Source: JBDGRJ01 sp042218115
GTDB taxonomy: Bacteria; Patescibacteriota; Patescibacteriia; Magasanikbacterales; UBA922
Reading direction: 5' to 3'
NCBI GenBank assembly: GCA_042218115.1
Contig: JBDGRJ010000002.1
Span: forward strand, 8,616-72,615
DNA: 64,000 bases
Both the position numbers and the translations under genes were made by a program. The notes under the pieces are model-generated. The model made no database searches. It saw only the letters and a list, made by a program, of their open reading frames with translations, and was not told the DNA's origin. Positions 8,350 to 14,479 of this stretch are shown here, piece by piece (the stretch's first letter is position 1; the number at the start of each line of letters is the position of its first letter).

Positions 8350-8535
8350 CTATTGGTCGGCCTCTAAACTCACCTCTTCAAGTGGTATCAAATCAGAACT
8401 TTCGTTTCTAGCTTGATTTAACCTCTGTTTTGCTTTTTTGCTCAACTGACTGTCCAAATCTGGATCAGTTAAAATTTTACTTATAGCCTTTGTGATAAAG
8501 GCTTTGTGTTGGGGGTCTAAATTATCTTGAGTCAT
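8350..8535 (-). CDS. Small antitoxin-like protein of the RelE module
   Basis: A 61-residue hydrophilic, helical protein immediately upstream of the RelE-like toxin, with one base between stop and start. The C-terminal half (LNQARNESSDLIPLEEVSLE) resembles the RelB/Phd-type toxin-wrapping tail, where a helix is followed by an extended acidic segment. There is no obvious DNA-binding motif, so the assignment as antitoxin rests mainly on gene order and size. A good promoter-like sequence (TTGTTT-17-TATACT) lies upstream at 8560-8588. Confidence 0.65.
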   Translation of the reverse strand: MTQDNLDPQHKAFITKAISKILTDPDLDSQLSKKAKQRLNQARNESSDLIPLEEVSLEADQ

Positions 8536-8559
8536 ATTATTTATAATTAATTTGTACTT

Positions 8560-8588
8560 AGTATAGCAGAAATAGTAGCATCAAACAA
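8560..8588 (-). promoter_or_regulatory. Putative promoter of the second RelE module
   Basis: On the minus strand TTGTTT is followed after 17 bases by TATACT, 25 bases upstream of the antitoxin-like start codon. It may also serve the downstream glycosyltransferase at 7020-8081. Confidence 0.5.
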
Positions 8589-8594
8589 GATGAA

Positions 8595-9998
8595 CTAAAA
8601 CCTCACATCTTTAACGACATTGGCTCCGGCCAAAGCCAGCCCGATCGGCAGCCACATATGGACATTATAATACGAGGTATTAAACAGCTGAAAAAACACG
8701 GCTCCGACAGCACTAATCAACAGCGCCGCCAACATCAACCGATCTATATGCGCACCTCTCTGTCGGCGCCAGACTTTGTAAAAAACAGCCGACAAAAAGC
8801 TGCCAAAAGCAGCTAGACCGATCACCCCCTGCTCTAGTAAGATCTTCTGGACAAATCCGTGCGCATCCAGAGGTTCTCCGAAATTAATAACATATGACTT
8901 CACCTGCTCTAACATAGTCAAGAAAGTACCGGGGCCGTAGCCGAAGAAAGGGCTGTCTTGAAAGTAAAACCAAACAATCTTCAGCACTTCTATCCGCCAA
9001 ACATTTGAGGAAGTAATTACATGCGAAGTCAAAAAGTACAGCATATACCCGACAGACGGGACTAATCCAGCTATCAATAGATATTTCAGCTCCTTTCGGC
9101 GCTTAAATAGGTTTTTAACCCGCTCTTTGAAGACAAACAAGGCCAGCACCCCTTGAACCGATAAAGACAGCCATGCGGCCCGAGATAAGGTCAATACACA
9201 AACAAGTACAATAAAGCTGGTAGCTGCAAACATCCATCTTTTTATCTTCGCTTTATTTCTAGTAGCGGATAGATACACAGCGGCAGGTACAACAGCCACC
9301 AAGCTTTCAGCTAAAATATTATGATTGTACTTCAGCGGTGCCCAACTATAGATTGAAAACGGCACCACCCGAGGCCAGCCGCCGAAGGTCAGATCGCGGA
9401 TGAAAGCTATTCCGCCAAAACAAGCCACTGCAAACCCGGACCAAAACAAGACCCACAGCACTCGCTCGAGAGTATCACGATCATCGATCAAAGCTACCGG
9501 CAGTACCACAAAAGCCAGGTAGACAAAGAGAAGATTCCTCACTACATAATAGAGTGAATCATTGATCATACCGGGCGCAAAGACAAGCCAGGCCGAGATG
9601 AACCCGGAAAGTAAAAACGGGAGATAATATTTAAAGCAGTAGTCTTTTTTAACAAGTGCTGAGAAGCTGTAGCCTTTTATTTTAAGCAGTGAAACTACAG
9701 TCAACACTCCCAAGCCGAACAGAGCAATAAAATCGACCCAAGGGGCGTTTAACGCTGCTAAAGCCGGAAAGTCTTCTCTGATCCAGCTGAATCTAGCTAA
9801 GCTCAACCGCAGACCTATCGGCAGGCTCAAAGCAGCTGTAAGATACAAGATCAGATCGGGCTTGGCTATAAACACTACAAAAGCAAAAACTAAGAGCAAG
9901 AAAATTAAAGCGGGTAAGCTGAGCTTAAATAAAAAAAAGGCAGCAAGCAAAAAGACAGCTAGATAAATATAGTCTTTTATGCTAAGCTCAGATTCCAT
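8595..9998 (-). CDS. O-antigen ligase/polymerase-like (Wzy_C family) membrane protein
   Basis: A 467-residue integral membrane protein with about 11-12 hydrophobic segments. Near residue 350 the periplasmic loop carries FFGYGPGTFLTMLEQVKSYV followed by DAHGFVQKILLEQGVIGL, the G-x-G-P-G-x-F and H-x-x-x-L-x-x-x-E-x-G-x-x-G pattern of Wzy_C proteins. Enzymes of this family polymerise or ligate lipid-linked glycan repeats outside the membrane. It fits the surrounding glycosyltransferases and the distant Wzz-like protein at 28095-28721. Because these bacteria are thought to lack lipopolysaccharide, the substrate is more probably a capsule-like or S-layer-linked glycan. A promoter-like sequence lies upstream at 10022-10050. 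Confidence 0.85.
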   Translation of the reverse strand: MESELSIKDYIYLAVFLLAAFFLFKLSLPALIFLLLVFAFVVFIAKPDLILYLTAALSLPIGLRLSLARFSWIREDFPALAALNAPWVDFIALFGLGVLTVVSLLKIKGYSFSALVKKDYCFKYYLPFLLSGFISAWLVFAPGMINDSLYYVVRNLLFVYLAFVVLPVALIDDRDTLERVLWVLFWSGFAVACFGGIAFIRDLTFGGWPRVVPFSIYSWAPLKYNHNILAESLVAVVPAAVYLSATRNKAKIKRWMFAATSFIVLVCVLTLSRAAWLSLSVQGVLALFVFKERVKNLFKRRKELKYLLIAGLVPSVGYMLYFLTSHVITSSNVWRIEVLKIVWFYFQDSPFFGYGPGTFLTMLEQVKSYVINFGEPLDAHGFVQKILLEQGVIGLAAFGSFLSAVFYKVWRRQRGAHIDRLMLAALLISAVGAVFFQLFNTSYYNVHMWLPIGLALAGANVVKDVRF

Positions 9999-10021
9999 AA
10001 ACTATTCATTAATTCACTTTT

Positions 10022-10050
10022 AGTATAGCATAAGTCAATCTTTCACCAAG
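10022..10050 (-). promoter_or_regulatory. Putative promoter of the polymerase gene
   Basis: On the minus strand TTGGTG is followed after 17 bases by TATACT, 24 bases before the ATG at 9998. The -35 box is weak and the -10 box matches five of six consensus bases. Confidence 0.45.
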
Positions 10051-10096
10051 AATATCCACTAGTATCTTAACCCTTTGATTGTAATTGAGAGAAACC

Positions 10097-10308
10097 ATTC
10101 CTCTGGTCAGAAATACTTCTGAACACAGGAATAGGAGCCGCCACAGACATAGCTCAAGGATTGAGATGTCTGGGCGGCGTAGGAAAGAACAGTGGGGTCG
10201 AGTCTCCACACGGATGTGTGAAGTAGAGCTCGAACCCCGATGGAGATGGCCGGGTCGGCTTACGCCACCCGGCCGTGTAATTTCCCCTGACCACTCCGGG
10301 CGCAGGGG
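10097..10308. repeat. Array of five adjacent imperfect hairpins at the island 3' end
   Basis: Five stem-loops of different sequence lie almost back to back. The largest (10137-10178) pairs GCCGCC, CAGACAT and CTCAA with their complements around a GGA loop. That at 10248-10274 pairs GGCCGGGT with ACCCGGCC. That at 10284-10308 pairs CCCCTG with CAGGGG. They follow the stop codon of the lipoprotein gene. They are not copies of one another, so they are defined by structure, not by sequence. Confidence 0.75.
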
Positions 10309-10319
10309 GGTGCCGATCA

Positions 10320-12113
10320 CTACTGGATCGTGCTGTCCTCCGGGTCGGCATCGTTGCCGTCCTTGGTGTCGTCCCCGTCGGAATCGGTACCGGGCTCGAA
10401 CACCCAGTTGTATCCTCCGAGACCGTTCGGCTCCGTTCCAACGGGCGAAACGTCTAATCCGTCGTACTTGTAGCTTACTCTCCCGTCGACGATCTTCTTC
10501 TGCTCTTGACGGGCGGCCCACCAACTCTGATCCTTGTTGGTGACATTGAGCTCGCAGCGCCCAATGCCGGGGGTGTTCGGCTGTTGATAGACCAGCTCCT
10601 TCGCAGAGCCTCCAGCCGAAACTTTCTCCCCCCAGGGGATGATGACACCCCCCTGTTTGTCGGTGCAAACCATGAACAGCCGAAGCTGTTGCTGGTTCAC
10701 CCCGGGGTTATGCCAGACCACTCTGAGAGTGGTCGGCGGGAGAGACTGCACGCAACGACCGTTTGAATCGCAGATTTCACCCTGCGGACAATCTGAGTCG
10801 TTGTTGCACGCCACCGAGGTATCGTTGCTGGCATCCATGCCAGCGTCTACGGTAGCGTCTGAGGTGTCCGCGGTCCCGGTATCGTGCGTATCCGGCGCGG
10901 CATCCGCGGTGTCAGTGCCTGCGTCCATGTCCATGCCCGAGTCGACCCCGACGTCCGTGCCGGAATCAACGGTCTGGCAGGTATTGTTCTTGCAGACCTG
11001 TCCTTGCGGACAATCGGCATCCCGAACGCAGTCGCCCGGGATACACCGTCCGGTGCCGGGGTGGCAGACCTTACCGGATCCGCACTCGACGTCGGGCTGG
11101 GAGGCCTCCGTGCAGGAGCGGCAGAACCGCTCCATGCACAACGGTTCCTGGCCGGAGCAGTCGCCGTGAACTTGACACTCCGGCTTTTCACACCGGTTGC
11201 TGTACGGACTGCAGACCCGACTCGACGGACAGTCGCTGTCCGACCGGCAGAAGCCGCAGAAGAGCTGCGGCTTGCCGCCACAGGTAATCTTCAGGCAAGA
11301 CGGACTGACTTGCTTCGGGTTTTCACACCCTTTTCCGTCTTCGCCGTCCTTGCCGTGAGGCAGACAGATCCCCGTGGGACCTGACGCACATTTCATTGTG
11401 AGACAGGTCGAGGAGTCGTTCTTCGTGACCCCTGCGAGGTCACAGTCCTCGCCCGGGTCGCCTTTCGGGCCCCTGCAGTCCTTGCGATCGACCTTCCCGT
11501 CTCCGTTCCGGTCTTCATCAGGGTCCTTTTGGCCGTCGCCGTCGAGGTCCCAGCAATCTTCTCCATCGCTGCCGTCTTGAAGGCAGGCTTTGGAATTCGA
11601 CTGCTGCTGACATTCGACGTGGAGGCAGACGCCGCCTTTTACGTCCTCCACTCGCGTGGAGCACTGGGGAGCGTCCTTTCCGTCTTCGCCCGGATCGCCT
11701 TTCGGTCCGACGCAAAGGCCGGACTCCTCGTTGCAGGTACCGGGTCGGCACTGTGAGTCTGTCGTGCAGTGTGCGTCCTCGCCGTCTTCACCATCTTCTC
11801 CCGGAGGTCCCTGCTTGCCTCTGCAGAGACCATCTTCGGTGCAGACCCCTTTTGGGCCGCAATCCTCGTCCGACTGACACTGCAGAACGCAGTAGCCAGT
11901 CTTGGTGCAGCCGGCACGGGGGCCGCAATCCTTATCTTTCTTGCAACGAACGACCGAATCGTCCTGTCCCGTGTCGGGCTCGATCGTGCCGGCGTCGGGC
12001 GCCGACGCGGAGCCGGAATTGCCGGCATCGAGATAGGGACGCTCGAACCCGCCGCACGAAACGACGGTGATCGAAGCGGCCACGAGCGCGAAGTACTTCG
12101 CGAGCTTGTTCAT
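10320..12113 (-). CDS. Cys-rich lipoprotein with collagen-like Gly-x-y segments
   Basis: A 597-residue predicted lipoprotein. The N-terminus (MNKLAKYFALVAAS, then VVSC) is a lipoprotein signal with the lipobox Cys at residue 20. The mature part alternates disulfide-type repeats with the pattern C-x-x-D-x-D-C-P-x-G-x-V-C (for example DADCPQGQVC) and short collagen-like stretches such as GPPGEDGEDGED and GPKGDPGEDGKD. A low-complexity Asp/Ala/Thr linker (about residues 385-435) leads to a globular C-terminal domain. Architecture and style strongly resemble surface lipoproteins of Myxococcota/Bradymonadales. The gene is GC-rich and has a good Shine-Dalgarno site (GGGAGGAT) before the ATG, in contrast to the AT-rich neighbours. 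It is the last gene of the island operon. Ligand or partner is unknown. Confidence 0.82.
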   Translation of the reverse strand: MNKLAKYFALVAASITVVSCGGFERPYLDAGNSGSASAPDAGTIEPDTGQDDSVVRCKKDKDCGPRAGCTKTGYCVLQCQSDEDCGPKGVCTEDGLCRGKQGPPGEDGEDGEDAHCTTDSQCRPGTCNEESGLCVGPKGDPGEDGKDAPQCSTRVEDVKGGVCLHVECQQQSNSKACLQDGSDGEDCWDLDGDGQKDPDEDRNGDGKVDRKDCRGPKGDPGEDCDLAGVTKNDSSTCLTMKCASGPTGICLPHGKDGEDGKGCENPKQVSPSCLKITCGGKPQLFCGFCRSDSDCPSSRVCSPYSNRCEKPECQVHGDCSGQEPLCMERFCRSCTEASQPDVECGSGKVCHPGTGRCIPGDCVRDADCPQGQVCKNNTCQTVDSGTDVGVDSGMDMDAGTDTADAAPDTHDTGTADTSDATVDAGMDASNDTSVACNNDSDCPQGEICDSNGRCVQSLPPTTLRVVWHNPGVNQQQLRLFMVCTDKQGGVIIPWGEKVSAGGSAKELVYQQPNTPGIGRCELNVTNKDQSWWAARQEQKKIVDGRVSYKYDGLDVSPVGTEPNGLGGYNWVFEPGTDSDGDDTKDGNDADPEDSTIQ

Positions 12114-12143
12114 GACATCCTCCCGGATGTTAGAGTCAATGTA

Positions 12144-12223
12144 CCCACAGAAAGATTCTGTGGGTGGCTCGAGTCTCTACGAGCAGACAATACACCTCAG
12201 TGCACTCTCTGCTCGTAGAGACT
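12144..12223. repeat. Two perfect hairpins in the lipoprotein leader
   Basis: The first (12144-12164) pairs CCCACAGAA with TTCTGTGGG around a three-base loop. The second (12172-12223) pairs AGTCTCTACGAGCAG with its exact complement, 15 base pairs around a 22-base loop. They lie between the beta-barrel gene terminator and the lipoprotein Shine-Dalgarno site, so they would fold in the 5' leader of the lipoprotein message or between processed cistrons. Confidence 0.8.
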
Positions 12224-12297
12224 GTGATCGGCAAATTTTAAAGAACATTCATAAACACCCTCATCACAACATACAACAATCATATGCTGTGAAAAGG

Positions 12298-12331
12298 GCC
12301 GGGCGAATGGTCGGTGTGTCCATCGCCCGGC
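12298..12331 (-). terminator. Terminator-like hairpin after the beta-barrel gene
   Basis: On the minus strand GCCGGGCGA..TGG pairs with CCA.TCGCCCGGC and is followed by CCTTTTC, 24 bases after the stop codon of the gene at 12355-13383. The T-run is short, so it may act more as a 3' stabiliser than as a terminator. Confidence 0.55.
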
Positions 12332-12354
12332 AGAGATTTTTCGCCAGAATCGGC

Positions 12355-13383
12355 TCAGAATTTGACTCTGAAACCGACCTGACCCCCCCTTCCTGCGTCC
12401 GTGCGTCCTGGCGAGGAGACCAGCCCGAAGTTACCCGAGCCGACCAGTGCGAACCGATCGGTGGGAGCCCATCGCAGACCGGCACTCACCAGGTAGTACC
12501 GGAACTCCGTGAAACCTTCGCCCAGGTTTTCCGCCTGGGCGTATCCCAGGTGAACCGGGATCTCGAGCTCCGGGGTCACCTCGATCGAGGTGCCGAACTC
12601 ACCTTTGAAGGCGGGCCGACCTCGAGCCGCGGTAACGCCCCCTCCGAGTCCGAACTCTCCCTCGAGGGAGAGGTTGGACTCGTGGTAGGGTTTTCTCAAG
12701 GCCACCTTGGCCAGCCCTCCGGTGAAACCGGGTCCGCCGGAGAAGGAGAAGATCGAGAGCCCCCCGTAAGTGCGGAGACTCTCGGAATCCTGGCGCTTGT
12801 TTACCTTCTCGTTCTTTTGCGCCAGGCTCTTCGCCTGCTTGGCGGTCTCGGCGTTCTGCTCGAGGCGCTTCCGGATGCTCTCGAGCGATCCAGCAATCTT
12901 GACCAGCGCCTCGTGCTGGTCCTTGTTTTGCCGCTCGAGAGTCTTTGTTTTCCGGTCGTACTTCTCCTCGAGCTGCTCGAGGTCCTCCTGGATTTTCTCG
13001 AGCTTCTTGTTGACCGACTCCTTGTCGGCCTTCTTCTTCAGCTTCTTGTCGATCTCCTGGCTGATCTCCTTGAATCGCTTCTTCACCTCAGAGGCATCGG
13101 CCTTGCCCCTCAGCTTCCGGTTCAACTCTCCGATTCGCTCGGAGAGCGACTCGTCTTTCTTCGACTGTTCGTCAAGCCGATCCTTGTTCAGCTCGGTTTT
13201 GCTCTCGACGAAGCGCAGCCTCTCGGCGGCGGTTCGCTGCCTTTTGTTCTGCTTGCACAGCTTGCGCTGTGCTTTCCTCTCGTACGAGTCACACTTGACG
13301 TCGTTCCCACCGCCGGCAAAGGCGAAAGCGGGAACGAACAGGGCGATAGCGACGATCGTGAGGTTCAGCATCTCCTTGGTCAT
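12355..13383 (-). CDS. Secreted coiled-coil protein with C-terminal outer-membrane beta-barrel-like domain
   Basis: I choose the ATG at 13383, not the upstream one at 13449, because it gives a clean signal peptide (MTKEMLNLTIVAIALFVPAF, cleaved after AFA) and follows a GGGAGA ribosome-binding site. The product is then 342 residues. Residues about 35-190 are a highly charged heptad-rich coiled coil. The last 160 residues alternate hydrophobic and polar residues in strands (LRTYGGLSIFSF, NLSLEGEFGLGG, YYLVSAGLRWAP, FALVGSGNFGLV) and end in Phe (GQVGFRVKF), the C-terminal signature recognised by the BAM machinery. Such a protein belongs in a Gram-negative outer membrane, which Patescibacteria are thought not to have. 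GC content also points to transfer from elsewhere. Confidence 0.75.
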   Translation of the reverse strand: MTKEMLNLTIVAIALFVPAFAFAGGGNDVKCDSYERKAQRKLCKQNKRQRTAAERLRFVESKTELNKDRLDEQSKKDESLSERIGELNRKLRGKADASEVKKRFKEISQEIDKKLKKKADKESVNKKLEKIQEDLEQLEEKYDRKTKTLERQNKDQHEALVKIAGSLESIRKRLEQNAETAKQAKSLAQKNEKVNKRQDSESLRTYGGLSIFSFSGGPGFTGGLAKVALRKPYHESNLSLEGEFGLGGGVTAARGRPAFKGEFGTSIEVTPELEIPVHLGYAQAENLGEGFTEFRYYLVSAGLRWAPTDRFALVGSGNFGLVSSPGRTDAGRGGQVGFRVKF

Positions 13384-13450
13384 GGTCTGGTCTCCCAGTG
13401 AAAGTATGGGTGTAAAACCCGTTAATGAAACGACGCTCTCACGAACCACC

Positions 13451-13561
13451 TAGGCAAAGCCTAAATGAGTTCGAATAAAGCGGGCAAGAAGTAGAATTTC
13501 ATCTCTACTCCTTGCCAAGCGACTCTCTGTTCTCATCCAGCGCAGATGCGCTAAGATGAGA
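13451..13561. repeat. Three hairpins between the island genes
   Basis: TAGGC-AAA-GCCTA (13451-13463), a longer interrupted stem with GGCAAG and AGTAGA arms (13483-13516), and a two-part stem TCTCATC.AGCGCA with its complement (13531-13561) fill the spacer between the single-span membrane gene and the beta-barrel gene. The last lies just after the stop at 13565 and may serve as its 3' end. Confidence 0.75.
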
Positions 13562-13564
13562 GGG

Positions 13565-14182
13565 TCAGGAGTCGCTGTCCTTCTGGTGACGTTCCCGGAT
13601 GTCTTGAATCCGATTGGAGACCACGTACTCGTTTTCGAACCAATACGCGATCTCGACGAGATCGCCGCAGTCTCCGGGGCTGTCGACATCGGCGCAATGC
13701 TCGAGCGCCAATGAGGGGGTGGCCCCGATCAGCCCTTTGTAATCGTTGACGTGCTTCCACACGCCCTTCTTCTTCAGTCGGACCTTGACCCGTTCCTTCA
13801 GCGGCTCCTCTTCGTTCTCGGGCTCGCCGGAGTCGGTCTGATCGGGTTCCTTTCTCTCTTCGGACTGTTCGTCCGGGTCGGCCGTCTCCTTCTGGGCGGT
13901 CTTCTGCTTGTTGTCGTCGAAGTCGGTCGTGGCGGTCGTGGCGTTTCGCAAGATCGGCCATGCGACCAGGACGAACACGGCAACGGCGCCGAAAAGTGCC
14001 GCCAAAACCCCCAACCAAGTAGGGATGCCGCTGCCCGGGTCGCGCATCTCCTCGTCCTCCGGATCATCGGGCCCTTCGGGCTCCTGCTCGCCTTCCGGCG
14101 GCTTAGGGGGGCCGCCCGAATCGTCGGATCCGTGCATCTGGTCGGTTCCGGTTCGATCGCGAGAGTCGTCACCGTTGGACAT
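13565..14182 (-). CDS. Single-span membrane protein of unknown function (island)
   Basis: A 205-residue acidic protein with no signal peptide. Residues 1-50 are Pro/Glu/Asp/Gly-rich and disordered. A transmembrane helix follows at about 54-77 (PTWLGVLAALFGAVAVFVLV). Next comes a second disordered acidic linker, and then a small C-terminal domain (about residues 135-205) with WKHVNDYKGLIGATPSLAL and a Cys pair in HCADVDSPGDCGD. It is the first gene of the GC-rich island operon and has the strongest Shine-Dalgarno in the window (AGGAGG, eight bases before ATG). No homologue is recognised. Co-location with a lipoprotein and a barrel protein suggests an envelope role. Confidence 0.75.
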   Translation of the reverse strand: MSNGDDSRDRTGTDQMHGSDDSGGPPKPPEGEQEPEGPDDPEDEEMRDPGSGIPTWLGVLAALFGAVAVFVLVAWPILRNATTATTDFDDNKQKTAQKETADPDEQSEERKEPDQTDSGEPENEEEPLKERVKVRLKKKGVWKHVNDYKGLIGATPSLALEHCADVDSPGDCGDLVEIAYWFENEYVVSNRIQDIRERHQKDSDS

Positions 14183-14209
14183 GGTTGTCCTCCTATCAAG
14201 TCGAGTAGT

Positions 14210-14264
14210 GAGAGGCGAAAAAGCCTCTCAGGTGAAAAGATCGCAGAACGTAGCCAAAAGCTAC
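14210..14264. repeat. Two leader hairpins of the island operon
   Basis: GAGAGGC-GAAAAA-GCCTCTC (14210-14229) and GTAGC-CAAAA-GCTAC (14250-14264) lie between the promoter at 14328-14356 and the AGGAGG site of the first island gene, so both would form in the 5' leader of the message. Confidence 0.7.
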
Positions 14265-14327
14265 TTTAAATATAACGGACTTATACTTAAAGCAGCCTTC
14301 GACTGTGATTGTAAAAGCGATTATAAG

Positions 14328-14356
14328 ACCATATCATGATAAGACAATTTTGTCAA
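14328..14356 (-). promoter_or_regulatory. Putative sigma70-type promoter driving the GC-rich island operon
   Basis: On the minus strand a perfect TTGACA (14356-14351) is followed after 17 bases by TATGGT (14333-14328). It lies in AT-rich DNA just outside the GC-rich island and about 145 bases before the first island start codon. A short dyad GACAA..TTGTC overlaps the -35 box. Confidence 0.6.
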
Positions 14357-14377
14357 GTACTAACAACAAAAAAATAC

Positions 14378-14406
14378 AAAAATCTCACCTTTTAAGCGAG
14401 ATTTTT
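14378..14406 (-). terminator. Rho-independent terminator of the TRAM-repeat giant gene
   Basis: AAAAATCTC pairs with GAGATTTTT around an 11-base loop. On the minus strand it is followed by GTATTTTTTT, 73 bases after the stop codon at 14480. It separates the giant-protein operon from the island promoter. Confidence 0.7.
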
Positions 14407-14479
14407 GCTAAATTAAGCGAATTGTTTAATTAAGACTTCTAGCTAAGCCTGAGACGTAATATTTTTAAAAGACGGAGTG

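Larger units (their letters stand above)
9999..10319. other. Gene-free boundary region: promoter plus five tandem hairpins
   Basis: The first 85 or so bases are AT-rich and hold the promoter of the polymerase gene. From about 10090 the composition turns GC-rich, and the rest consists of five consecutive stem-loops that form the 3' flank of the island operon. They occupy 10097-10132, 10137-10178, 10194-10238, 10248-10274 and 10284-10308. I see no credible coding sequence here. Confidence 0.75.

Noticed and set aside
10097..10308. Integron attC-like cassette sites
   Set aside because: The hairpins are imperfect and lie between cassettes-like genes, but no RYYYAAC/GTTRRRY core pairs and no integrase are seen, and all genes share one promoter.
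13384..13449. Upstream ATG at 13449 for the coiled-coil/barrel protein
   Set aside because: It would add 22 residues before a clean signal peptide, and the SD site (GGGAGA) fits the ATG at 13383.
10085..14339. Many long plus-strand and alternative-frame ORFs in the GC-rich island (for example 12067-13401 and 13751-14269)
   Set aside because: High GC lowers stop frequency in all frames. The minus-strand frames carry signal peptides, SD sites and recognisable domains, while the others have Arg/Ser/Pro-biased shadow composition.
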